Below, piece by piece: positions 12,601-24,214 of a stretch of 64,000 nt of DNA; within the stretch, counting starts at the first letter, position 1, and each line of letters begins with the position of its first letter. The notes under the pieces were generated by a model, which did not search any database, had not been told where the DNA came from, and saw only the letters and a program-made list of their open reading frames with translations. A program made the translations under genes and the position numbers. The stretch covers positions 2,153,424 through 2,217,423 of the forward strand of contig CAJSYZ010000001.1 of assembly GCA_910574455.1 (NCBI GenBank), in the 5' to 3' direction. The stretch comes from Trichaptum fuscoviolaceum (Eukaryota; Basidiomycota; Agaricomycetes; Hymenochaetales; Trichaptaceae).

Positions 12601-12746
12601 ATATCTATACCATTGGTGAGACACGTTGACTAAATCTCAATAAATTGCAGCCAAACACGTTCGTTGAAAACGATGAGGTTACTATGAAGGAGTACCCTTT
12701 GACAGCAGAAGGTGTCATCGAGAGCTTTATCGAGAGAAAGTTGTAG
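9558..12746 (+). CDS. DPP3: Dipeptidyl peptidase III (M49 zinc exopeptidase)
   Basis: DPP III removes dipeptides from the N-terminus of small peptides in the cytosol. From ATG 9666 ([10 protein letters not shown]) the spliced protein is about 695 residues, normal for the family. The zinc motif HELLGH lies at residues 443-448 and EECRAE at 500-505, the two M49 signatures; other conserved blocks are [31 protein letters not shown] and PAGINIPNYYEIR. More than ten introns, several only about 50 bases. An in-frame ATG at 9558 adds 36 residues rich in Arg, Ser and Leu with few acids ([17 protein letters not shown]..), resembling a mitochondrial presequence; that start is given as the outer limit, but 9666 is the conserved one. 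Converges with PTC7. Confidence 0.95.
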
Positions 12747-13039
12747 TTCTTAGGTTCGAGAAACTTATATCTTACACACATCCGTCTTGATTGTTCAATT
12801 TACTCGTGGATGTACATATTGAAAAAGGTCAGATGTATCTAAAAACCAGTGTATATGTATGCAAGTACTAGCAAAGTTACCGATGATGATGCTACAGTAA
12901 ATGTTATAATAAGATGAAGATGGATAGATAATTTGAAGAACTGAATGTCATGAAGGAGAATAAATGCAATAAGTTATTTCAACAGAAAATGCATCCCTGG
13001 TCCATGGTCCGTAATCTGTAGTCTAGGGAAAAGTATGAA

Positions 13040-14628
13040 TCAGATGGTCTCTCGTATTATCGCCACCACTACAGTCGCACTGCAGCAAGAGGGGGTTTAG
13101 CACTAAGCATTCAATTCAGCAAACCCGAGAAGCTTACTCATCTACTTTCTGTAACCTCCGCGTCAGAAATAGCCTGATAATGAAGCGATTATTGACACTT
13201 ACCCCTCCTTTGAACTTCACACCAGCACGAGCCGCGGCATCTGCAGTGATTCATCAGCAATGCCAATTTGTATAATTGATCCAACGCACTTTCAAAAGGG
13301 CTAATTCGCTTCTGATTCACCATACATGTTCGGGAGTACTGAACTAATCGGTCTGCTATGTCTTGAGCTTGAGTCTCTTCCGGACCCCCTTGCCGGCTTA
13401 CTAGGGAGCATAGTTGCGCAAGCTCTGACGAAAAGACGTTGTCTGACACGCCATCCGTCTTCGGACATACAATTTAAGCCCATCAAAACAAATGGATTAA
13501 TATGAAACTCACATATGCCAATATGATATCCCCATCTCGTAGCTTTGTCTCGTACGTGTCTGCTTCTCGGGGCGAATCAACGTATGCGGAGTCGAACTTC
13601 TTATTCTTCAAAGGTAACTTTGATAATTGTCTAAAGATTGTCGTTGAGAATGCTGAGTAACTCAATGAAAGTAATCGCAGACTTTGGGCAATTGAAATAA
13701 TGAGTCTGTGCAGCCTGCTTGTAAAAGACGTTCGAAGATCGTATAATACTAAACCCACTGTCGCCTAGGCTTTACAAGATGGTGAGTTACCTTGGAAATG
13801 TGAGAAAAACAGTCAAGCATACTTTGCAGCCCTCAATATACCGTTTGACGTATTAATGTTGATTATACACGCAGTACTCGAACCTATGGAGATCATGGGG
13901 CATTGTCAGAGACCACTCACGAGTTGAAGCATTTCAGACATATGAAACTCACCTGCTTCCACCGTCTTCTCCCTTAAGACACCTCCATGCGCAAGCTCTA
14001 AGCAGTCTATAGGAGTCATTTCCCATCCCTCCACCTGTTCTCGTTCTTCGTAATTATTAAGTGGATCTATCTCTGGTTCTCCGGCCCATGCGTTCTTCGA
14101 ATAGCGATGCGCATGGTACATTAACGCTTGAGAAAAGAGCGCCGGGTCCACTCCCACATCTATCCATCCGCCAACGCCGTCTGCCACGCCAAATGATAGA
14201 CCCTTTGAGAAGTCAGCCATTGGGACTTTGTGAGAAGTATATATATCGTACAGTACGTACAGAGTCTTCGCGCATCTGATAGGAAGGTAAATGATAAGTC
14301 TGTAGCTTCGTTCGTTTACATTCTTCCTTACCTGTTGAACATAGAAAAAGTCTTCCCCCGGACTTTGACTAGGGAATGCTTTCGGCCATGTAACCATCTC
14401 CTTTTTCCATCGCGCGATGTCGCTCCCTTCAGGGAATTCCTTCACTGGCTGTCTTCGATGCTTGGGTAACTTATATTCAGCTGGCTTTCCTGCAAAACTA
14501 GCCCCGATGATAACCTTGTACGGCCTAGGTGTTGTCGACATCATTCGCCGACAAGGAGATACTCGCATTCTTGCAACATGCCTTGCCATTGTTGCTGTCC
14601 TCGATAGCGATAGTTGGAAAAGAGACAT
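13040..14628 (-). CDS. PTC7: Mitochondrial PP2C-type phosphatase Ptc7
   Basis: Mn/Mg-dependent Ser/Thr phosphatase; yeast Ptc7 acts in mitochondria, for example on coenzyme Q biosynthesis. ATG 14628 begins an Arg-rich presequence (MSLFQLSLSRTATMARHVAR). Motifs in order: FGVADGVGGW (metal-binding Asp), GSSTACI, NLGDSGFSIIRSS, THYFNCPKQL, LRDGDIILAYTDGVSDNV, and the last Asp in KVDDATVVVAIIRETI. The 3' end is split: GVKFKGG at 13202, a short intron, an 11-base exon AAAGTAGATGA, another intron, then the terminal exon with TGA at 13040-13042. Introns 14276-14331 (56 bases) and 14203-14260 (58 bases) flank a 15-base exon; neither alone is a multiple of three but together they are, and both lack stops. 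Confidence 0.9.
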
Positions 14629-15023
14629 GATGGCGGCACAAAGGAAAGATGAAAGAAAAAGCGAGAAAACGAAAAAGCTTCCGTATCTCCGCTGTACCGA
14701 GCTTAGTAAATGACGCGCTCACCGAGTCGCGCGGTCTCACGTCACGGCGGTCACGCGACCACTGATATATTTACTGACTAAGCGTTCAGAATTTCCATTT
14801 TTTCCGTCCGAAATTGATAGATAACGCCCAGAGGGGCCAGCTTTTTGCTGGCAATACCCGAACACCTCTGGGCGTTTAATTATTGTGTCAACCAATTCAT
14901 ATCTAAAATCAAATATAAGAGTCTTAATATCACTTGTATTGCTGTGTCTATCTGATAGTTGCTTATACAAAGACTGTAAGTTTCACACAATTAGTATCAG
15001 AATGAGTTCTATTCTCTTATATT
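14629..15023. other. Intergenic, PTC7 upstream region with hairpin
   Basis: PTC7 promoter region, with ACGT-core repeats near 14735-14760 (TCACGTCACGG..GTCACGCGAC) and a strong hairpin at 14823-14876 listed separately. No supported gene. Confidence 0.5.
14823..14876. repeat. Perfect 12-base inverted repeat with nested hairpin
   Basis: AACGCCCAGAGG at 14823-14834 pairs exactly with CCTCTGGGCGTT at 14865-14876. Inside lies a second perfect stem, GCCAGC (14836-14841) and GCTGGC (14847-14852), around a TTTTT loop. It could be a remnant of a mobile element or a structured transcript element. It lies between PTC7 and the PPR relic. Confidence 0.7.
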
Positions 15024-16480
15024 CTACTGTACAATAGTTATTTTGCCAGCAAACGTCTCGAGGAGCAGCAAGCCGTCGGCGTACCGACCGCGCTGGGCCA
15101 AGACACCGAAGGAAGGCGATGAATGAATTGTAATGGCTGAGCCCGAGCGAGTACGCGATGGCGCCTGCGCGGTATTCCAGATTGAGCACCCGGTCGAGAA
15201 GGTACGACACGGTCTCGTCGAACTCCTCCTTAGGCGGCTTGATTGGGGCGCGGTGTGCGTAGCGAAGGCTCCAAAGCGTGCGCGGCAACTGTATCCCGCT
15301 CTAGCATCTGATCGAACCACGCGAGGGCCGAGTGTATGTCATCGCTCCGTATAAACCCGGTTATGAAGGTAGTATAGAGCGCTGTGCAGCCTGTGCAGAG
15401 AGGGGGAACATTGGCCGGGCCGAACAGAACGCTTGCTTTCGTGTCCATCATTTCCTCGAGAAGTGCGATTGCCTTCAAGGCCTGTTTCGCCTGGAAATAG
15501 GCCTCAACCATCATTATCCACACGAGCATTTGCGCCGCACGCGCCTGCCCAGGGCGTACGTCGTCGCTAAGGATGTGAGTCGAAATATCCTCGACGCCTT
15601 CTGCAACATCCCAGGACACGCGACCCTCGGCCGAGGCTAAACGGAACTCCGTGAACACGTCTTGTGCTGATTCTATGTCGCCGGTCGACACGTAGGTACC
15701 CAGGAGGGGGAAATATCACATCGCATCGGGTTGGAAAAGGGGGATGTCTTCGATATGGGTCCAGATACGAATTGCAGCGTCGACATGGCCAAAAGCGCAT
15801 AACAATGAAGGTGAACGTGATAGATCCCCTTACCAAGTGGTAAACTCCTCTCTTTACCGTCACAATAGATGCTCTGGGTAGCTTCGAATATCAACAATGC
15901 TGAGCCAAAGTTATCTTCCTTACGAAGAAATTGAATCTGCTCCAATTCCGGGAAATCCAACGAGCCTCTCTTGGCATTGCATTTACGCCATCTTTGCCGC
16001 CATTCAAGCTGACCGATGACTCGTTCGACCTCCTTGTGACGCTCGTACAATGCCAGAATCGTTGTCTTGTAGGTGCGAACATTGGGCGTAATCTGACGAG
16101 TGAGCATCTCATTGTACGTCTCCAGCATAATGGTACTCGGTTGTCCTAGAACAAGACGAGAGAAGTAAGCCGAGGGCCATTTCGTATTCGCGCACATTCG
16201 GGGATGGGTGGGACGTGCGAAGGTTCATCACCTCTGCTAGAATGCGTGAGGGATCATGCGTTTTCCGCGCAGCCTCGAGCCACTCGAAGACCGAGACGTT
16301 GACGGGTTCGCCAGCATTGTCAATAGCGTCCTCAGAAGCAGGCGGCGCTGGTGAGAACAATGTTTGTGGGGCGCTGGGGTCTGTCGGTAAGCCAGGTGCG
16401 AAGGCAGAATCGATTGATACAATTGGTTGAGGTGCCAATTCGAGCGATTCAAGAGACTCAAGCTCAGACTTAGTCATGTT
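15024..16480 (-). pseudogene. Decayed pentatricopeptide-repeat (PPR) gene
   Basis: PPR proteins bind organelle RNA. Conserved-looking PPR text is spread over different frames of the minus strand: ..PNVREYEMALGLLL (to about 16165), then LETYNEMLTRQITPNVRTYK.., RIWTHIEDIPLFQPDAM, a TGA at 15716-15718, then YFPLLGTYVSTGDIESAQDV.., ..LYTTFITGFIRSDDIHSALAW.., EEFDETVSYLLDRVLNLEYR.. and FGVLAQRGRYADGLLLLETF. Joining them needs frame changes near 16160, 15795, 15240 and 15110. No intron of normal size with GT-AG ends explains these shifts. Both ends look incomplete: the first clear Met region is MTKSELESLESL (16477) and no organelle presequence is visible. Clustered sequencing indels are the alternative, but flanking genes are clean. 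Confidence 0.75.
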
Positions 16481-16900
16481 CAAGTTATCTACATAAGCTA
16501 CTAGTACCAAATAAGGCAGGTACCGCTAAGGTACCCGAGCTATGCACAGAAATACCTTGTTATTGGAGGTGTCTCGGAAGAGAAGACACATAAAGAAGAG
16601 AAATCCAGACCTTAGCGACTGGTAGGCACGTGAGTGCAAACTTTTTGCTTTTGAAAAGCGTAACATTTAGCCCGCTAGAACCCTCAACACCTAAGGGTGT
16701 TCGGGAATTTAAACATGTATTGTTATTACATGTCAGATTAGAACAGCAGAGGCCGTCGTAGATAAATGCTAGAGATGAAAGTATTGCAACAGAAAGCGAG
16801 TCTAGAGCGAATAACGAGCGTGTGAGTTCCATTGTCCTGGGGTAAAACGCAATCGTCTGGGGTATGAGACTGCGAAAGGATGACTATGATCGTGTCTTCA
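16481..16900. other. Intergenic between PPR relic and FKS1 3' end
   Basis: Nothing recognisable beyond a small hairpin (AACACC-TAAG-GGTGTT) near 16685-16705. A 90-codon open frame on the minus strand shows no family features. Confidence 0.5.
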
Positions 16901-19900
16901 TTAAATACTATTGCACAATGAACAGTTGAGCGTGATGTGGTCTCGGAATAGCACGGCTAGCATACAATGTCAGTCAATTGTTACCATTCCTAAAATTAGT
17001 TTTACTCACGCAGGGCAATCAAAGCAGCGAAGAATGCAAAGACAAGGACGTAAACAGTGCCGTACTTGAGAATCTAAGGTTATGATTAGCAAAGCAAAAG
17101 CATGAGTAGTAGAGGGAGAACTTACCATCCAACGACGCTGCCTCTTGACCTTGGTCGAGAAGAGTGGTGGTCTGATTTGCTTTGATGGACGGAGCCATAC
17201 TGGAGAGGAATCAGACTAAATTTTTCTCAGCAAGAAGAACCACTTACAAAGCATCGTGGAATGCAACCGATCAACGAAGGGCATGAGGAGGGGAGGTGTT
17301 ATTATGAACATAAGAAGATGCCCAAGGATGAAGTCCGAGCTCCACAACGACATCTCAACGATTTTGACAATGAATTCTCGAGCAGGCTGAGACATGGCGT
17401 ACGAGCCGAGCCCACGACCATGCCAACGACCTGTCCACCATGCACGGTTGGACTCTTCATGTTGTAGTTCACGCGAAAGGAATACTGCGATAAGGAACTT
17501 CATTACTGCTCTCTGAATAGCAATAATCGCGATTAGACCGAGCACGGCGTGGGATGCATCCCAGAGTTCAAGGAACCACTGTGAATTAGAGGAATCAATA
17601 AAGGAAAAGTAAAGAAGACGAGTGATGATAACTCACAAAGAACTCGAAGAAAGCAACAGCTCCGATCAACGACAGGACATGGGCAATGGCTGCCATAGTG
17701 GTTGCGAACTTTGTACAGCAACCTTCTAGCACTGGTCCAAGGAAAAGCGATATCATAAATAACGCCAATAGAACTGTGGCATTCCAGACCATCGGTCCAA
17801 TGGCAACAATAGCAATGCGAACGAGACCACTGGGAGGCTGCTTTCCGTTTACCGGGAAGGATTTAACAAACATGTAGGCGATGATGAAAATTGCGGCCAT
17901 AAAGATAGGACTGATGACTTCCCCGAAGATGACAGTCTTCCAACGTGCACGGGGCGTATCACCTCCTGAACCCTTTTCCGTTGGATGTCCCAGTTTCTTC
18001 TTCTTGTATCCAGTGATCATTGTTCTCGAAAGCCTACAGTATCCATACCAACTGCTCTTCGATGTTTTAGTATTCCCTCGGCACATCCAACGCAGGAATT
18101 CCCGGTAATCAATAATGAAGTCTGAAAACGCGAATTGATGCGGGTTGAACACGAACGGCGCAATGCAAAGCGATAATACCGAGAACCAGAAGTAAATCAA
18201 ATGCGGAATCCAGACAGTGATTGTAGCATAAAGTAGCATGATCAACGTCCTCATACCCATATAGATGCTCGGGCCAGCGAAGCGCGAGTAGAGAATATTG
18301 AAAGGAGTTCGACTTGTAGCAAATCCACGGCCTGTGGCAATGTACCTCGCTCCACCCAACGATAAATTGCTCAGAATTGACTGAGAATAAATCTGAGTTG
18401 AAAAGACTTCAAAAATTGGTGACAGCGAAAGGAAATGCTTTGCGAGACGAATCAGCGCCGAGCCGGTTCCACGCTCCACCAGTTCTAAGTCATCATCAAT
18501 ATAACATAGTCTAGATATTGATAAGGTAGCACATACCCTGCAAGAATAGAGGCAAGAAAGCCACGAAGAAGACCAAGAAGATTGATACGATACTGCGCTT
18601 GATCCATGCGAAGGCCGGTTCAAGATTGTAGCAGCCACCTTGCCCCGCGATAGGATTTCCTTGGGAGTCAACCTTACAAATGGCCAGCTGCTTGTTTAGA
18701 GTGCCGAGGAAGACCACTGATTTATCATTAACATGCTGATCTTCAGAATGAACTGAAATCAACTCACATGTGATCATAAATGTCCGGACGGATAATATGA
18801 CGAGAATATTGTTGATATGGAAGCCCGGGTGACCGTAGTAGAACGTGAGGAAGCGGTCAATAGGCAATTGAGTACCAAGATAATAATACTCTCGACTGAG
18901 CATTTGTTCACCCATGCCAGATCCAATCTTCGTTTGGAAGTTCAAGATTGTACCGAACCCAAGGTCACGACCTTTACCGCACTGATAATACTCAGAGTGT
19001 TTAATCCGTCCACCACGCCCAAAGGCATTCATACCCGCAAAAATATCTTCGTTCAAATGAAGACCCTTTTGCGCCTTCGAGACACCTCCTCGGGTATTCA
19101 TGAATAAAGCATTCAAAAAATCAGGATGTCCGTAATGCAGCTTTCCTCCTATCCATGCTAAAGCACGAGCAGTCATGGTACCGAATGTCTGTTCCTTTCC
19201 AGCAGCGATGTCGCCAAGAATACCAATATTTTCCGAGAAAATGTACTCGCGAGTGCCGACAATGGCAACGGGAGATTTCTTGAACTCCTTGTGGCCCCAT
19301 TGCGCATATGGACTTTGACTTGAGACCGAATATTCCTCGAATTCACCCAGAATATTGCGGATTTTAATGCACTCTTCCAGATAATTATCTTGGTTTGCAT
19401 CGATAAGCTGCAAGTACTCGCCACGATAGAAAACAATCGCATGATTCTGGTTATCGGACTTTCCATCACCAAGGATGGGATTTCCAGGGAGTTCGATACG
19501 AAATTTCGGTTTGCGCCTGCCTGTCTTCTCGTCAACCTCGGAATGGCCGTCAATGAGAGCAGAGAAAAGTCTAGGTTCTCCTCCCTTCTGCTTCGGGGCC
19601 TCCTCGTCGAGGTATGCAATCTGAAGATCCGGGTACGCGCGCAGCAGGAATTCGGCATTCTCTATCTCCTGGACATTGAATTTCGAGTAACGCTGCATAG
19701 AGATACAGAAGCGGAATTTGCGGCGAGCCATGCGCTCTAACTCGCGCTCGAGTCTATCAGTATTGCCACTGAACAATTGGACAACTTCTGGGTTCTCCAC
19801 ACGATAAAGAAGCTTGATTGCTTTGGAATAGTTCATCATGCCGGAAACTGTGCGGTACAGAGTTTGGGCCCGCAAGGACGCCCAGATACGGGTTCGGAGA

Positions 19901-22872
19901 GTGTATTCTGGGGATGCAGTCTTGAAACCGATGCAGTAGAACGGAAGATCATCGGTTCTTGCACTCTTTTCATCATGAGAACCACCGAAAGGACTACCAG
20001 AACCGAAAGCGGGCGACTCTTCAGCAAGAATCTTTGTGTCCTTAACGAAGTTGTCCCATTCCACCGGATGGAGCTGTTTCAAGTATTCGAGCATCGTTAC
20101 GCGCGTATTTGTGTCATCCTCGCGAATGATTTCCCGCAAACTCAAAAGAATCTTTTCGGAGTAGTGCGGAACAAGAACAGTGAACGTCGGCATAGCATCG
20201 ACAGGTAGAGGTTCAGGCACCGCGGTCGTTAATGAAGATGCGAAAAACGAAATTCGACGTTCCGCTTCTCCACCGGGAGGGAAGAAGCCACCGGCGTCCT
20301 GATTGGTGAAGAAGGGAGGGGCACGTAGTGTACGTCTGCCATCCGGTCCATCGACTTGGTGATAAAGAAGGCGTTGGACATGATCGATGGATAGCAAATG
20401 CTCGCGGTACATAGATATTATGATAGCGTTCCAAATTTGAGAGACGAGAACCTGAGATTAGGCATTAGTGATTATAGTTATTGAGCACGATGGGTAGTCT
20501 CACCTTTGGTTTATACTTCACTTCCATCTCAGCCGTTGCTAATAGCTTTGCGTAGATCCTCTTAGGCATCCGAGTGAAAACGTCCTTCCAAGGTGTCCAG
20601 ATTGATAGACCAAGCGCAAATGAACGTCCAATACTGAACACAACAACCCAGATGATGTACCATAGGTATGTGTCCAAGAAGAACAAGATCAAGTCCATGA
20701 GATACATGATAGCCAATGTAAACGGCACTTGATTTTTGCACAACGCTGACCCAAAGAACTTATCATTGCAACCCTGTACCTTCGTCCTGACCATGACTGC
20801 GATTGGACCGCTGAAAGAGCTCGTCAAAAAGAAGTACGACTCAACAAATTTGCAGCCGAAAATGAGGAACCACATAGTTATGGAAGCGAGGCGCGCCTTT
20901 CGCTCCAGGTCCGGATACGACGCAGTAAACGTTTGACTGGCCATGTATTTCCTCGCCTTTCCAGCAACGCGATCACCGAACATGCGACCCGATGGTATGA
21001 TGGCGAACAGCAGTGTGGCAACGACGGAGATAAAGAATTGAACGATACTGATGATTAACGGAACCTGACTCTTCGTAGCCGAGGTGTCGATGATGGCAAT
21101 ATAAAACGTCGGGCCAGCAGTCAAAGCAAGGACAACCAGCAAGAAAAGCAAGCGGCGAGTGAGATGTGAAGCGTTGTGCCATGTCGTTGGAATGTATGCA
21201 AATTCGGCTAACGTGGCGGCAATCATGATGGAGGTGGACACCGCTCCTCCCAAGGCAGTTGCAGACCATGTCATAGGAGCAGAAGGGAATTGTTTTAACT
21301 TGGGGGCGTAAACCTTCGGCGAGTTGTATGCAGTGTAGAACCAGAAGAAACCGATATGTAGGATCCATATACGGTTGAAGTTAACCAACAGATGGAATAT
21401 TGAGCGCTTCTCGAAGTAAGTCTTGAAGAAGACCTTATTCCAATCGATACGTTCGAACTTCATGAACCGTTGAGCAGGCGGAATGTCCACAAGACGAGTC
21501 TAATTCTTCTGTCAGCAATCAAAATCATAATGCATAGGCGTGTATTGCTCACCTTGTCGGTTAGAACGATGCGAGCTAAGCCTTCCGGATACCAGAAGAG
21601 CTGATTGACATCATCATAACCAATGATCTCGTCGTGGTCTCTTTCTCTCCTAACAAACTTCCCATCCACTTGCTCGTATCCTTGGTCGCGAAGGAACCGG
21701 TATATAGGCTTGATGACGGCGTGGAGGTACAAGCCCTCCGGAACAGGATCCACTCGGTTTTGGCATTCCGGTGATCGGTAATAGTCGTCGGCACACTTGA
21801 AGATGAAGCACATGCACTCAGACATGAAGCGCACGTTACCACCTTCACCCCAGCATAGCAAATAGAGTGCAATCTGCCGCAACCGATCGTATTGGCTCAT
21901 ACTGTTCATGGCGTGTCGCCAACGATCTAGTGCATTGTTCAATGATTTCTCCCCGGAAGTTTTGGCAGACTTGGCGCCTCGGACTGTTTTAAGTCGTTGT
22001 AATCCAGGGTTTTGCGTTTGGCCAACCGCATCGTCAAGATTAAGTTGGGCCGCAAAGTACCATTTGCGATAGTTCGCATGTTGACCACCAATGTAATCAG
22101 CGTGAAGGGTAAGCAATGCTTGATTTGGGCTCATTCGAGAAGCACGGCTGTCAAGGAGCGTCATTGTGAAGTCATACATATTCCGCATCGAGTCCCTCTG
22201 GAAGCCAAATTTCTGAGTCAAGTCGAGAAATATATCTTCAATTTCTCTGTAGATCCATAGCTGTCAGCAAAAGAACATGACGAAGATATGAAAGATTTCA
22301 TGAGAAGTTTCATTAACTACGCGCCACTATGGGTGCCCACGCGTATATCAAATCACACTTCTGGGAAGGGCTAGCCGACCATCTCACAGTCCGCATATCC
22401 CCACGAGATAGCTAAAATCTGAAAAGTGATAGAGAGACAACTCACTCAGTGGACATAGGAATTTGTTTGTCTGCAGTCCATGCAGGATAAGGGTCCTTCG
22501 AGCCTCTGGGTCCTGGCATTTCGGAGTAGTTGCTAACTCCAGAAGGATACATGGGTCCAGTATGCGAGTCGACAGAGCCCTCATAGTGATTGCTATAGAC
22601 ATCCACCTCTGATTCATTATCGCCACGAACTGTTGATGAAAACGGTATAAGCACAGAGTAAGGGGGGTACGAAGGGAAGAAGATGTACCAAAAGGGTCAT
22701 TCGCGAGACTCGTCGTACTGTTCACCGACTGATACGGGTCCCGACGTTCGTAAACACTTCCTGCATCAGACTCCGCATCATAAGGCCTTCCTGGCTGTTG
22801 ATAGAACTCTTGCGGGCTCGAAAACGGATTGCGAGGGTTACCAGGAAGCCCGTAACCAGGCCTGCCGGACAT
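16901..22872 (-). CDS. FKS1: 1,3-beta-glucan synthase catalytic subunit (GT48)
   Basis: Plasma-membrane enzyme that polymerises UDP-glucose into cell-wall beta-1,3-glucan and is activated by Rho1 GTPase. ATG 22872 gives a Pro/Ser/Tyr-rich cytosolic head ([19 protein letters not shown]), then the FKS1 N-terminal domain ([39 protein letters not shown]), a membrane block (20465-21460), the large cytosolic GT48 domain with [35 protein letters not shown] and [18 protein letters not shown], and a second membrane block (17000-18670). The terminal exons splice to ..[18 protein letters not shown].. with TAA at 16901-16903. Roughly 1,750-1,800 residues, normal for fungal Fks1. The frame is intact throughout. 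Hot-spot-equivalent regions differ from Candida (see findings). Confidence 0.97.
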
Positions 22873-24214
22873 TATGGAAAATCAAAAGGACGTTAAGACT
22901 GAACTTCGTCGTATAAATGTTGGATATGTTGGATATAAATGAAAGAGGGGAAAGAGTGGAAGGATGCAAGGACTAGCCGTTGCGTCGAGGCCCGTGGTTG
23001 TTTGCAGCAGCGGACAATGAGGGCGGCGCTGTTGAGCGTGGATTGTGAAGAGGCAGAATGGAGACGACCAAATCCTTGTCGTCGAGAAGAAGCACACGCG
23101 ACTCACCCTAAAGTTAATTTCTTAATCCGGAAATTAAACTCTCACGCCGCCTTCAAGTTGATGATGCCACCGCTGATCTTCCACCGATCCTCGCCACGAC
23201 TCCCACGAGCTCACTACCATCAGTTTCGTTCGACGTTCAACTTGCGACACGCTGCAGTGCCATGCACCGGCGATCAGCTACTGACACCGTTGATCTTCGG
23301 ATTAGAGGATGTCCATTTGCTAAATATGATTTATATGCGTATGTATAAACTACCGCTCAAATTATTCACTTCAACTCGACAGTCTAAAGAATAGAGGGTT
23401 TATCTTAATAAAAGGGATAAAAAGTCCTACAGATAGCTTGATATCATGAATTACTTCCGAACTCACAGAAAAGCATTAATCAAAGGGTACCTGCCTTATG
23501 AAGAGGTGAAAGCTCAAACGTGTTACTGCAAGAGCTCACCCAACTTGGTAAGGAAGACCATGCTACGGGACGGAAGAAATAAGTAAGATTTCTTCCACAA
23601 AGGACAAAGGTATTCGAGTCGTATGATCTTGCCGGTGAACGGGTGCAAGACACGCGTCCAAACGAATTACGGTCGCATAAATCAGAGACAGTTTTTCCGA
23701 AGGCTAATGACTTTTGCAAAGCTCTATTTTACATCATCACCGTAAGCTATAGTCAATGAGCTATCCGAAGAATGACAAGAGTCCGAGGCCCGAGGAGCGT
23801 GTAATATAACCGCCGAAGAATATTTAGTGAGCCAACAATAGGACGTTAAAGATGAATGTTGGCGAAGCAATCATCTTTCGAGACTAATATTGTCTCTCAT
23901 ACTGAGAGTGGACGTAGCAACCCAAATCAACATGAAGGAGGAACCTATAGGTGTACATGATTATAGTGATATGCATTAAATCCGATTGAATCAATAGAGG
24001 ACTCTCACATACCAGCTTGAAGAAGCGCTGTTCACTTTCGATGATACCAAACATAGAATAATCACAATTAATAAAGATTCCAAACCAATTATCAAGCAGT
24101 TGATGATAGCAGCATTACAAAAAAGACGGAGCAACTTATCGAGGATACGTACAACAGGACCAACAGATATAGCAGATAAACAGACAGAATGCGAGAAGAT
24201 GATGCCAGTATGTT
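22873..24214. other. Intergenic, FKS1 promoter and UBC9 3' flank
   Basis: 1.3 kb without a supported gene. The 22880-23110 part is pyrimidine-rich on the FKS1 sense strand, as in many fungal promoters and 5' leaders. Open frames near 23480-23720 and 24100-24320 have no recognisable protein; the latter overlaps UBC9 3' exons on the other strand. Confidence 0.5.

Noticed and set aside
14737..14970. 77-codon minus-strand frame across the hairpin
   Set aside because: Overlaps a perfect inverted repeat and shows no protein family features.
16560..16832. 90-codon minus-strand frame upstream of the PPR relic
   Set aside because: Does not continue the PPR sequence and has no organelle-targeting or repeat character.
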